NCBI GenBank assembly: GCA_964450915.1
Contig: CAYVFG010000002.1
Location: forward strand, 14,277-78,276
DNA length: 64,000 nucleotides
Direction of reading: 5' to 3'
DNA from: HO2-45-11b sp964450915
GTDB taxonomy: Bacteria; Patescibacteriota; Andersenbacteria; UBA10190
The number at the start of each line of letters is the position of its first letter. Within the stretch, counting starts at the first letter, position 1. Position numbers and translations under genes: made by a program. This document shows positions 25,327-34,609 of this stretch, piece by piece. The notes under the pieces were generated by a model. That model saw only the letters and a program-made list of their open reading frames with translations, ran no database searches and had not been told where the DNA came from.

Positions 25327-26897
25327 AATTATCTTCTTTCTTCGCGATGCTTACGCGGCCGCGGGTTATGTATATTCTTTTAGAAGCGTGCATCATCCTT
25401 TCGCTCGTTGGCGCCGTTGCAGGAGAAAGAACCATTATCGCCTCCCAGCGAAGAATTATGCCGGCAGGGGATGTATTTAATTTTCAAAGCATCGCACGAA
25501 ATATCCGCTATTTTGATTATCCTATCCACGAGAAACGACTTCCGGGATATCCTCTAACCCTCTTGATTGGTACAGAACTTGGCTTTGACCCAACGCTTAC
25601 TGGAATTGCTGTAAGTATTATGGCTTCTGCAGGAACAACTGTAGTGCTGTACTTGCTTGGCAGATATTTTAAATGGCCTCGATTACCGCTGGCTGCCGTT
25701 CTTCTGCTCACAAGCGTAGCCCCGCAGCTAACTATTAACGGCGTGCGCCCGCTTGCGGACAGTTATTTTCTATTCTTGATTGTTCTATCGGTATATATGG
25801 TCACTGCTGCACGAGCAACAAAGGCGTGGGCTATTTGGACAGGACTTATCATCGCGCTGATGGTGTTTACACGATACGAAGGAGGCCCTACTGCAATACT
25901 GCTGCTATTGCTGCTCAGATTTAAGATGCCATGGCGCTTGGTTGGAATCGCTTCATTGCCGCTTCTGATTGCCGGGGTAGTATGGCTGCCGGTCTGGAGA
26001 CACGTGAACGGTTCGTTGAGTGAGTTCGGGTACGCAAAAGATGCGAAGCAAAATGCAAGCATCGAAACCCTCCCGGCTGATTACATGAAGATCGTTGACA
26101 GCTCTGGATTTGGGAAAGCTTGGACAATAGCTGACTTGTGGTCAAATGATAAACAAGTGCGTACGGAGGCAGGCCTGTTGTTTTCAGCTCCAGAATGGTG
26201 GCTAAGCGTGCTTGCAAGCTTCGGATTTATTTGGATTATTATTTCTCTGCGGAAAAAAGCTGCCCCGCTTCTTGTTGCGTTCATTTTGTATCCTGTACTT
26301 CCAGCGTGGTGGTTTACCTATAGTAGGTACGTTGCCCCGATGACCGCCTTTTATTATTTTTGCATGGCTGCAGGAGTGGTTGGGGTATGGCAAATTGTGC
26401 TGTGGATATTAAAGCGGGCGGGTAATCCTATAAAAGTTGCAACTGCTGTCTTGTTAGGATTTCTACTTATTCGTGCAGTGTTTGATGTTTCCCCCATTTT
26501 ATACAAAGAGGCTGTTGCAAAGGGGCTCGAGAATAATGGAGTAGGATATTCTCTGTATACTGCGCTGCAATCTCTTCGCCATACTCCTGATCGAGTTGCT
26601 GTATCTTTCGATTATCTCATGGCCTCTATGATGTTCGGCAGCGTGGACAGCCCCAAAGGCGGACTCAACGAAGGACGAGGAGTGTATCTTTCCAACAAAC
26701 CGGATGCCACTCCTGCCCAGTTAGCACAATATTTACATGATAAGAAGATAAACATCCTGGTTGATAACGGAGAAAAAGAAGTAGCCCCCGTTGCTGAATA
26801 TTTGAAAACTCACAACGAGATTGATCATACGCAAACGTTTACCTGGCCGAGACAAGATAAAAAAATCGACACAACATATCTTTATTACCTTAAATAA
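25323..26897 (+). CDS. GT-C membrane glycosyltransferase-like protein
   Basis: 524 residues from MKLSSFFAML; the ATGA overlap with the SDR gene and the hydrophobic N-terminus fix this start over the longer frame. About eleven membrane segments. The first loop carries MPAGDVFNFQSIA (D50) and HEKRLPGYPLTLL, and RPLADSYFLFLIV has a second aspartate: the GT39-like arrangement, with a single Asp rather than the Asp-Glu pair of the other copies. The C-terminal soluble part is about 120 residues. It probably transfers a lipid-linked sugar outside the membrane; donor and acceptor unknown. It sits 9 nt before the methyltransferase gene 26907 in the plus-strand cluster. Confidence 0.75.
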   Translation: MKLSSFFAMLTRPRVMYILLEACIILSLVGAVAGERTIIASQRRIMPAGDVFNFQSIARNIRYFDYPIHEKRLPGYPLTLLIGTELGFDPTLTGIAVSIMASAGTTVVLYLLGRYFKWPRLPLAAVLLLTSVAPQLTINGVRPLADSYFLFLIVLSVYMVTAARATKAWAIWTGLIIALMVFTRYEGGPTAILLLLLLRFKMPWRLVGIASLPLLIAGVVWLPVWRHVNGSLSEFGYAKDAKQNASIETLPADYMKIVDSSGFGKAWTIADLWSNDKQVRTEAGLLFSAPEWWLSVLASFGFIWIIISLRKKAAPLLVAFILYPVLPAWWFTYSRYVAPMTAFYYFCMAAGVVGVWQIVLWILKRAGNPIKVATAVLLGFLLIRAVFDVSPILYKEAVAKGLENNGVGYSLYTALQSLRHTPDRVAVSFDYLMASMMFGSVDSPKGGLNEGRGVYLSNKPDATPAQLAQYLHDKKINILVDNGEKEVAPVAEYLKTHNEIDHTQTFTWPRQDKKIDTTYLYYLK

Positions 26898-26906
26898 TCA
26901 CATTCT

Positions 26907-27692
26907 ATGTACAGTGGGGAGCGCATATTGCCGGAAAAAGTATTTAACGTTACATATCAACAGAGTCTTGTAGCATATGAATTTGCAGCAAAGTATTGTG
27001 AAGGCAAGACAGTGTTAGATGTTGCATCTGGGGAAGGATACGGAACATCGGTACTCGGAAAGAGCGCTTCTCGCGCAGTGGGGCTTGATTATAACAAGGC
27101 AGCTATCGATGAGGCTCGAAAAAACTATGCTACTGACACCGTTTCATTCGTTCAAGGCGACCTTCTCAATGCGCCAAGCGTGCTGAACGGGGAATTGTTC
27201 GACGTAGTGTGCTGTTTCCAGACAATTGAGCATGTGTATAATCACGATGATTTTCTCAAATCGCTGATGGCTGTAACAAAACCGGGAGGATTAATCCTGG
27301 TAAGCACGCCTAATACAAATATGTTTCATAGCTTCAACCCCTATCACGTTCATGAAGTGGATGATGCGGAGATGAGAGATTTATTTGCTCGACATTTCAA
27401 AGAATCTACATTATATGGAGTGTTTGGAGATGAAAGTATTCTGCGGTACAGAACGGGGAAGCAAAAAATTTCCGATCTTATTCTTAGAATTGATTTCTTG
27501 AAAGCGCGCGATTGGATGCCAAAACCGCTGCTTAGGGCAGTGTATGCATTCGTATCACTTTTCTTGATTAAAAAAATAAGTTTCTGGAAGCACTCGAAAG
27601 AAGTGATGCGAGTAACTACGAAAAACTTTCGCGTAAGCGAAGAGGATATTGAACATAGTCTTGATTTTATTGCCGTTGCAAAGAATATATGA
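26907..27692 (+). CDS. Class I SAM-dependent methyltransferase
   Basis: 261 residues. TVLDVASGEGYGTSVL is motif I, followed by AVGLDYNKAAI, FDVVCCFQTIEHV and KPGGLILVSTPNTNMF with FNPYHVHEVD, typical of Methyltransf_11/25 enzymes found beside GT4 genes. The opening GERILPE is a recurrent start in this group. It probably methylates a terminal sugar; substrate unknown. Its stop overlaps the next GT-C gene start by 4 nt. Confidence 0.83.
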   Translation: MYSGERILPEKVFNVTYQQSLVAYEFAAKYCEGKTVLDVASGEGYGTSVLGKSASRAVGLDYNKAAIDEARKNYATDTVSFVQGDLLNAPSVLNGELFDVVCCFQTIEHVYNHDDFLKSLMAVTKPGGLILVSTPNTNMFHSFNPYHVHEVDDAEMRDLFARHFKESTLYGVFGDESILRYRTGKQKISDLILRIDFLKARDWMPKPLLRAVYAFVSLFLIKKISFWKHSKEVMRVTTKNFRVSEEDIEHSLDFIAVAKNI

Positions 27693-29257
27693 GTGAAAAG
27701 CGTGTCGTATGGATGCTGCTGATAGCCGCTATTTTTTTGCCAAGACTAATCGGTGCTGACTATTTTTTTATTCAAGACGAACAGCCATGGATTGACCGCT
27801 CTCAGACGTACTGGAATGCGTTGTCCTCGGGAGATTTTGTAGGGGCTGTTCAATACCCGCTATCAAATCATCCCGCAATTTCTCTCATGACCGTAGTGGG
27901 GCCGGTAATGAATCTGTACGGCACGTACCATGGCCTTCAGGGAACGTATGCCGATTGGCCCGTTGATGATAAGCGGGAAGCTGCAGTATGGGCGCGATAC
28001 GCATGGGGTATTGCATGCAGTATTGCGCTGCTTGCTCTCGTAAGAGTCGTAGCCAGTATGCAATTATTTAAAAACTCGAGATGGGCAGCAGGGCTCGTTG
28101 TTGTGCTATTCGGGTTGGAGCCGTGGATATTAGGAATTTCTCGCACGGTAAGTGTTGACGTTTTAATGAGTATAGGGGTGGTTGGCATGCTCGTATCTGC
28201 CGTTGTTGCTTTCGAGCGCAAAAATAGATTATGGGTTTGCATATCCGGCGCTTGGTTTGCATTAGCTTTTATTTCAAAATCGCCCGCGTTAATTACTGCG
28301 CCCATTGCGTTATTGCTCGCCAGCTTTGTTCCAGGTTTTTCAATGCGCGAAATGGGAAAACGCTCAATAGCATGGATAGGAAGTGCGTATTTTTCAATGA
28401 TTATTTTATGGCCCCCTTTTCTCTTTCATCCAATACAGCGGCTTATTGACGTGCTTGCGCGCGCAGAACTTCATTCTACGGTTCAGGAAGTTTATTACTG
28501 GCCAGGGGTTCATCCTCCGTTATTTATTTTCACCCTATCTGCATTCGCAACGATTGGATGTTTGCTATATATCTGGAATCGTCTGGCGGAAGTAAAGCAA
28601 ACAGGTTGGAATTTTTTTGCATTAGACATCGTATTATTGGCAGGTGTGTGGCATGGCCTCGTACTGCTGTACTTGCATGGCGATCAGGCTCGAAAAAATT
28701 TACCAGTACTAGCATTGCTTGCGTTTATTGGAGCAATAGGCTGGGTATGGGTATTGCAACGGCGCAGAGTTGCAAAACCATTCATAGTAATAGGGCTCAT
28801 CATCTTGCAAGGCATATTTATGTGGCCATATTTTCCGCATGTCATAAGTTCATATAACATTCTTTTCCCCTCAGTGGGCGGGAAGAGACTATTAGTTGAC
28901 GTAGGTAATAGCTCCCGCCTTATTGCTGATTATATTAATAGCAGCAATCCTAAAGAAGTATTTGCGATACCGATGGATAGCTTAGTTGTTCCTTATTTGG
29001 ATAGCAACAAGAGGGATGCAATACGCGGGTTTCCCTCAGAGGGCTACCTGAAAAATCTTGATCCTGCGGTAACAAAGATTATTATACCGATGAGTTTTCC
29101 TGCTCGAGTCAATTTTGATCCTACTACCAAGAATATTTTAAAAGATTTGGCTTCGTATAAGCCTGAAAAGACACTCTTTATTCGAGATATACCGATGTTT
29201 TATGTATACACGCTTCATCCAATAGAATATACTTTACAGCATGAAACAGGCATATAG
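27689..29257 (+). CDS. GT-C membrane glycosyltransferase, GT39/PMT-like
   Basis: 522 residues, about eleven membrane segments. FFIQDEQPWIDRS (D30, E31), then SNHPAISLMTVVG and GISRTVSVDVLMS give the same layout as the 11827 and 15812 proteins (IAGQPGVTTTW and HPGITTQW there), so it is a third, more distant member of that set. The C-terminal soluble part ends IRDIPMFYVYTLHP, parallel to the VTINGLPYVWIF ending of 11827. It overlaps the methyltransferase before it by 4 nt and the YfhO gene after it by 17 nt, placing it firmly inside the plus-strand operon. Confidence 0.77.
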   Translation: MSEKRVVWMLLIAAIFLPRLIGADYFFIQDEQPWIDRSQTYWNALSSGDFVGAVQYPLSNHPAISLMTVVGPVMNLYGTYHGLQGTYADWPVDDKREAAVWARYAWGIACSIALLALVRVVASMQLFKNSRWAAGLVVVLFGLEPWILGISRTVSVDVLMSIGVVGMLVSAVVAFERKNRLWVCISGAWFALAFISKSPALITAPIALLLASFVPGFSMREMGKRSIAWIGSAYFSMIILWPPFLFHPIQRLIDVLARAELHSTVQEVYYWPGVHPPLFIFTLSAFATIGCLLYIWNRLAEVKQTGWNFFALDIVLLAGVWHGLVLLYLHGDQARKNLPVLALLAFIGAIGWVWVLQRRRVAKPFIVIGLIILQGIFMWPYFPHVISSYNILFPSVGGKRLLVDVGNSSRLIADYINSSNPKEVFAIPMDSLVVPYLDSNKRDAIRGFPSEGYLKNLDPAVTKIIIPMSFPARVNFDPTTKNILKDLASYKPEKTLFIRDIPMFYVYTLHPIEYTLQHETGI

Positions 29258-31274
29258 AGACCATGTTTTTGCAATCCTATTATTTGGATTGCTTATTGTA
29301 TGTATGACAATGCCGGTCGTACTTCATATGACCACCGCTGTGGCGGGAATTGGCGGAGATCCATGGCAGACCATGTGGCGTTTTACGGAAAAGGGGCAAC
29401 AGGGGTTTGGTGGTTTTATGGGCGACGTATTAGGCAAGGGTGATCCGCAATTAGTTAATCTTTCCGTATGGCCGTGGATGCCAATTCATGCAGTGCTCGG
29501 AGAACCTACTGGATACAATACGATATTTCTTCTAAATTTCTTGCTTTCTGGATATGCAATGGCTTTGCTCGTTAGCATGCTTGTAAAAAAGCCTATTTTT
29601 TCTCCCGCACCCATTATGGCGGGGATTGCATACATGTTTGCGCCATATCATATTGCCCACAGTCTGGGGCATTTCGGGGCTATGCAATTGCAATGGGTTC
29701 CATTTATTCTTGCCGCAACGCTTTCTTACATGAGAAATAAGAACATATGGAAAGTTGTATTAGTAAGTATGTTAGTAGTCCTTCAGGCGTGGGAAGAACA
29801 CCATTACGCCCTTTGGCTTGCGGTATTTGCGCTGATTGCGGCAGTGGTATATTGGCCAGCGCTCCGGGAAGCCTTCTCCGGCCAAGCACGGACGAAATCG
29901 CTAGTCAGCAGTATTGTTTTTATGGCGATCATACTCCTGGGAGTTGTTATTCCGAATATTCCCACGGTAAAGCTTGCAGACTCGGATTCTTCCGCGCTAG
30001 CACTTGGCATCGATCAAACGACAAGATTTTCCGCAGACGTATTCGCCTTTATTACTCCGGCGCCGTTTCAGCCAATTTGGGGAGGCGTGTTTAATAATTT
30101 GTTTGGCCAATACTTTACAGGGAACACGGCAGAGTCCGTACAATATATTGGTATCGGCATATTAATTGCCGTTCTCTTTTTCAGGAAACATATTCCGCTA
30201 TTGCAAAAACGGCTATGGTTTTGGACGCTTATTATGTTTGGAATCATTTCACTGGGGCCGGTACTTCACGTATTCGGACATGTAACTGCTATTTTGTTGC
30301 CATATGCGCTCTTGGCAAAATTGCCCGTATTTTCTGCAATCCGAACAATTTCTCGTGCCGGGGCCTTCGTTACTATCGCCAGCTGCGTATTGTTCGGATG
30401 GGTAGTTGCCACGAACTACCATAGGCTGCGAACGTCATATATTATCAGCGGATTTTTGTTATTAGACTTTTTATTCATTCCGTTTCCGATGCAATCCGCT
30501 GTGTTGTCTCCGGCATATAGCATGCTTGCATCTGTTCCGGGCAGCAACATCGTTGAAATACCCGCGGCGACCAACTATGTAGCGGCATCGCGATCGCTGT
30601 ATGGCGAGACAATCGATCATAAGCAGGCAATCGGAAATATTGCCCTTGAACGCGGACAAAGTCAGGATGCATTTAATCTTGCAAAATCAGTGCCTGCTAT
30701 TCGTCAACTACTATACCTGCGAACAACGGAGCTAGAACAAGACAGGCCCGAGTTCTTTACGCAAGACTTAAGAGAAACACTCCCGGATGCCATGACATGG
30801 CTTGATGCCTCTGCGATTTTGCTGCATACGGATTCCATTTCTCCCTCACAAAAAAATGCTGTGGAAAGATTTCTCGATGATCAAAATATATTTTCCAAAA
30901 CATCATTCGGAGATGCTGACGTATATATCCGCAATACACATACAAGCAGAAATACAGACGGCGTATTCTTGGTTCGCGGCGATGGGTTTGAAAATGTCGG
31001 CTATGATCCTAAGCGCCTTGCTACATTTGCGGAAGTGCCTCGTGAGGCAACGGTTACTCTGGTGAACATAACAAACAAGCCCGTGCGAGTCGAGTTGTCA
31101 TACAGCACGCCGAGCGAATCGCAAGATTCTCTCATCCTTCGAGATAATCACGGGGACATTCTTGATAAAGCCAATATTACCGTTCAGCCCGGGCAAATGA
31201 ATGTAATATTTAAAAATACCGGGAACGCAAAGGCTATTATAGCGAACCCAGTGATGATCGTTACGGCTTTATGA
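29241..31274 (+). CDS. YfhO-family-like large membrane protein
   Basis: 677 residues. An N-terminal membrane segment is followed by IGGDPWQTMWRFTEKG (Asp in the first loop) and WPWMPIHAVLGEPTGYN, then about ten further segments, and a C-terminal extracytoplasmic region of some 250 residues ending in a beta-rich domain. The layout agrees with YfhO and related GT-C proteins; the first loop is longer and less typical than in the 3919 and 40833 proteins, so the family call is less certain. It overlaps the GT-C gene before it by 17 nt and the GT4 gene after it by 4 nt. Likely role: extracytoplasmic sugar transfer or glycan assembly. Confidence 0.72.
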   Translation: MKQAYRDHVFAILLFGLLIVCMTMPVVLHMTTAVAGIGGDPWQTMWRFTEKGQQGFGGFMGDVLGKGDPQLVNLSVWPWMPIHAVLGEPTGYNTIFLLNFLLSGYAMALLVSMLVKKPIFSPAPIMAGIAYMFAPYHIAHSLGHFGAMQLQWVPFILAATLSYMRNKNIWKVVLVSMLVVLQAWEEHHYALWLAVFALIAAVVYWPALREAFSGQARTKSLVSSIVFMAIILLGVVIPNIPTVKLADSDSSALALGIDQTTRFSADVFAFITPAPFQPIWGGVFNNLFGQYFTGNTAESVQYIGIGILIAVLFFRKHIPLLQKRLWFWTLIMFGIISLGPVLHVFGHVTAILLPYALLAKLPVFSAIRTISRAGAFVTIASCVLFGWVVATNYHRLRTSYIISGFLLLDFLFIPFPMQSAVLSPAYSMLASVPGSNIVEIPAATNYVAASRSLYGETIDHKQAIGNIALERGQSQDAFNLAKSVPAIRQLLYLRTTELEQDRPEFFTQDLRETLPDAMTWLDASAILLHTDSISPSQKNAVERFLDDQNIFSKTSFGDADVYIRNTHTSRNTDGVFLVRGDGFENVGYDPKRLATFAEVPREATVTLVNITNKPVRVELSYSTPSESQDSLILRDNHGDILDKANITVQPGQMNVIFKNTGNAKAIIANPVMIVTAL

Positions 31275-32428
31275 ATATTCTCTTTATAAATTTTGAGTAT
31301 CCGCCCTTGGGCGGCGGAGGCGGAGTAATGACTGCGCAAATTGCTGAAGAACTTGCAAAGCACAATACAGTGCATGTCATTACGACAGCGTTTCGAGATA
31401 CGAAAAAATATGAATTTGCAGATGGGGTGCACATACATCGCGTTGCCGTTATCGGCAGAACTGCAATGCCGACTGCTACGCTTATCTCCCTCCTTACTTT
31501 TGCACCATCCGCATTTTTCCGAGGACTGCAGCTTACAAAAAAGCATGCATTCGATGTTATAAATGCCCATTTTGTTATTCCTTCCGGTCTGCCTGCATTG
31601 TTGCTAGCAGGAATCCGCCATATTCCCCTTGTCGTAACTCTTGTCGGAGGAGATATCTACGATCCGTCGAAAGGAATTTCCCCGCATAAGCACGCTTTAT
31701 TGCGGGCTGCAATCAGGTATATCGTCAGCCGAGCAGATGCGGTGACTGCAATTTCTCAGGATACGAAGCAGAGAGCGATCGAACTTCATGGAGTGAAAAA
31801 GCATATCGATGTCATTCCGATCGGATTAGTACTTAATAAAACACCCGCCCTTCCTCGAGAATCTTTAGGATTTACTACGCAAGACTTTGTATGCGTTTCT
31901 ATAGGTCGGCTGGTACCAAGAAAGGGATACGAGACGCTTCTTGCTGCCTGGAAAGATATCAAAAATGCAAAATTGATTATTATCGGAGATGGGCCAATGA
32001 GGCGCGATTTGGAAGAACTTATCCGTCGGTACGAATTATCTGAACGGGTGCGGCTTGTCGGCTCTGTTTCAGAACAAGAAAAATACGGCATATTACGAGC
32101 ATCTGATTTGTATGTATCGACTGCCCAGCATGAAGGATTTGGCATTGTTTTTCTTGAAGCAATGTCTGCCGGGCTTCCTATTATTGCCGCAAACGATGGC
32201 GGCCAGAAAGATTTTCTCGAACATGGCAAACATGCCCTCTTGATTCCGCCCCATGATTCGCAGGCAGTAGTTCGCGCAATCGATGAATTGCATAAAGACG
32301 AGACATTGCGAAACGAAATGTCTCGCCGAAATCTTGAAGATGTGCAGCATTACACCATTCACACGACCGCAGGAGCATTAGAAAAAAAATTACTTGAAAC
32401 GATTACCGCCTATGAACATCGCAATTGA
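31271..32428 (+). CDS. GT4-family glycosyltransferase
   Basis: 385 residues. The N-terminal glycine-rich loop is EYPPLGGGGGVMTAQIAE, the C-terminal half has VCVSIGRLVPRKGYETLL, and the E-x7-E motif is intact in EGFGIVFLEAMSAGLP. This is a standard retaining GT-B enzyme using a nucleotide sugar in the cytoplasm. It is the first of four consecutive GT4 genes (31271-35835), each overlapping the next by 4-17 nt, so a linear oligosaccharide may be built by this block. Specificity cannot be read. Confidence 0.9.
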   Translation: MNILFINFEYPPLGGGGGVMTAQIAEELAKHNTVHVITTAFRDTKKYEFADGVHIHRVAVIGRTAMPTATLISLLTFAPSAFFRGLQLTKKHAFDVINAHFVIPSGLPALLLAGIRHIPLVVTLVGGDIYDPSKGISPHKHALLRAAIRYIVSRADAVTAISQDTKQRAIELHGVKKHIDVIPIGLVLNKTPALPRESLGFTTQDFVCVSIGRLVPRKGYETLLAAWKDIKNAKLIIIGDGPMRRDLEELIRRYELSERVRLVGSVSEQEKYGILRASDLYVSTAQHEGFGIVFLEAMSAGLPIIAANDGGQKDFLEHGKHALLIPPHDSQAVVRAIDELHKDETLRNEMSRRNLEDVQHYTIHTTAGALEKKLLETITAYEHRN

Positions 32429-33491
32429 AGCCCGAGCCATACATGCTGCCAGCGGCGGGATAAAATCATACGCTCAAAATATTATTGCCGAGCTGCAAAA
32501 AAATCAGGAACTTACTTTAGATATTATAACCGGAGCAAAAGATTCTGCGACACCACTACGTTCGGAACTGCTTGTTCCATATTGGCTCAGCGGGCCAGTG
32601 GCAAAGCATGTTCGCGCAACAAATCCAGATATTGCGCACTTTACTAAAGCTGCAATTCCTCATAAAAAATATGTTCCTACGGTAGTCACTATATACGACG
32701 TTATTCCTCTTCTCTTGCCTGAAACCCAGTCATTTTTGCGAAAAAAATATTGGCCAAAAACATTGCAATATGCTGCAACACATGCAGATAGCATTATTAC
32801 AATTTCCGATCAAAGCAAGCAGGATATCAGCAGGTTATTGCATGTTTCGGAATCTAAAATAACTGTTACGACATTGGCAGTTGATGCGACGCACTTTAAA
32901 CCCTCCCCAATGACTGGCACTGATCCTTATATTCTATTCGTCGGGACGTGGGATGAGCGAAAGAATATAACAACACTCATACGGGCGTTTGAATTAATTG
33001 CGGACAAAATTCCGCACATGCTTATAATTGCGGGAAAGCCAGCGCATAAACAAGATGCATCTCAAGCATATGCACAGGCATCTGTATATGCAGATAGAAT
33101 CAAGTTCCGTGAGAATGTTCCGTATGACGAATTGCCCACCTTATATAGCAATGCTGATATTTTCGTATGGCCTTCCATATACGAAGGATGGGGATTTCCT
33201 CCTCAGGAAGCGATGGCGTGCGGGACGCCGGTTATAGTGAGCAATGGGGGATCATTGCCGGAAGTAGTTGGCGATGCAGGGATGATCGTGCCATTTTCTA
33301 CTGATACATTGCATGACAGGTTGCATGATCAGGATTTTACGAACAATCTTGCAAAACATATGGCTGAATTAATCGGCGATGAAGGTAAGAAAACAATGCT
33401 TGCCCAAAAAGGCCTCGCTCAAGCTATGAGGACAACATGGAAAGATGTTGCGGAAAAAACTACTGCACTATATACATCCCTTATAATATGA
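32412..33491 (+). CDS. GT4-family glycosyltransferase
   Basis: 359 residues from MNIAIEARAI at 32412; an in-frame alternative six codons upstream (32394) would add six residues ahead of the conserved beginning. ARAIHAASGGIKSYAQ is the acceptor-side loop, ILFVGTWDERKNITTLI the donor-side loop, and EGWGFPPQEAMACGTP the intact E-x7-E motif, followed by SNGGSLPEVVGDAG. The sequence is closest in pattern to mannosyltransferases of the GT4 WbaZ/Mtf type, but specificity is unsure. The start overlaps the previous stop by 17 nt. Confidence 0.88.
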   Translation: MNIAIEARAIHAASGGIKSYAQNIIAELQKNQELTLDIITGAKDSATPLRSELLVPYWLSGPVAKHVRATNPDIAHFTKAAIPHKKYVPTVVTIYDVIPLLLPETQSFLRKKYWPKTLQYAATHADSIITISDQSKQDISRLLHVSESKITVTTLAVDATHFKPSPMTGTDPYILFVGTWDERKNITTLIRAFELIADKIPHMLIIAGKPAHKQDASQAYAQASVYADRIKFRENVPYDELPTLYSNADIFVWPSIYEGWGFPPQEAMACGTPVIVSNGGSLPEVVGDAGMIVPFSTDTLHDRLHDQDFTNNLAKHMAELIGDEGKKTMLAQKGLAQAMRTTWKDVAEKTTALYTSLII

Positions 33492-34609
33492 AAAAAAACA
33501 TTGCCATTATTACCAATGCAAAAGAAGATTCCGGGGTTGGCTCGCGCGCGCATCAGATTGCAGTACATATGCCCAAAAATGATGATTTCATATTTCATAT
33601 GGTCATATTAGACGGCGGACGAAATGCGATATCCGTGGACGGGTCAATTACCGGTTCGATAGTAAAATGGCCGAGCATTCTTGGGACAAAAAGCATTTCC
33701 TGGATCCGTCTTGCAAAGAATATTCCTGCATTTGACGGATACGATTTATCCAATCAGACGCTCTCTTTTATAGCAAAAACGAAAACACCGTCCATCGTTA
33801 CGGTTCATGACATTATAGAACTCACAAATCCACAGCATCCGCTTGCAAGACTTATAAACAAGCGCTTGCTTGATGGAGTCACGAAGGCAAGTCACATTAT
33901 CGCTGTCTCTGAATACGTAAAAAGGGAAATAGTTCGCTATTTTGGAATTTCCGAGCAACAAATATCCGTTATATATAACGGGGTAAGTGAAGATTTTAAA
34001 CCTATACAAGATTTCAAGAAGACAGTCGGATACCAAGAGGTTGCAAAAAAACTGCGATTGCCGATGGATAGCCCGATAATTCTTTCGGTAGGATCCGACC
34101 ATCCTCGAAAAAACCTTGCAGCAACTCTGCATGTTGTTGCAAAGCTTAAGGAACAATATCCGAACGTATTGCTTTTAAAAATTGGGGAACCAGGATTGCT
34201 CGATGGGAGAAAAGAGTTTCTGCATATGGTTGATGAGTTGGAATTAAAAGACAATATTCGCATACTTGGAAAGGTTTCTCAGGAAATGCTACTAGACGCA
34301 TACCGCGTTGCCGATGCCTTACTCATGCCGTCGCATCAGGAAGGTTTTGGAATGCCTATACTCGAAGCAATGGCCTCTGGATGCCCTGTAGTATGCTCAA
34401 ACTCAAGCTCGTTGCCGGAAGTAGTCGGCAATGCAGGTATTATGCACGATCCAGACGATATTGAAGGGTATGCAAAAAGCATTTCGGAATTATTCGAAAG
34501 CGGGGGAATCAAAGAATCGTTTATAGCAAAAGGACTGCAGCGAAGCAAGCTGTTTTCCTGGAGTACTTCTGCGGAACAGACATTGGAGCTATATAAAAAA
34601 TATTTATGA
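33488..34609 (+). CDS. GT4-family glycosyltransferase
   Basis: 373 residues from MKKNIAIITNAKEDSGVGS at 33488, which overlaps the preceding stop by 4 nt (ATGA); the longer open frame is rejected. VHDIIELTNPQHP, ILSVGSDHPRKNLAATL and EGFGMPILEAMASGCP with SNSSSLPEVVGNAG are the GT4 landmarks, E-x7-E intact. It is similar in pattern to its 5' neighbour (both share SLPEVVG(D/N)AG), suggesting an old tandem duplication. Cytoplasmic, nucleotide-sugar dependent; specificity unknown. Confidence 0.88.
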   Translation: MKKNIAIITNAKEDSGVGSRAHQIAVHMPKNDDFIFHMVILDGGRNAISVDGSITGSIVKWPSILGTKSISWIRLAKNIPAFDGYDLSNQTLSFIAKTKTPSIVTVHDIIELTNPQHPLARLINKRLLDGVTKASHIIAVSEYVKREIVRYFGISEQQISVIYNGVSEDFKPIQDFKKTVGYQEVAKKLRLPMDSPIILSVGSDHPRKNLAATLHVVAKLKEQYPNVLLLKIGEPGLLDGRKEFLHMVDELELKDNIRILGKVSQEMLLDAYRVADALLMPSHQEGFGMPILEAMASGCPVVCSNSSSLPEVVGNAGIMHDPDDIEGYAKSISELFESGGIKESFIAKGLQRSKLFSWSTSAEQTLELYKKYL

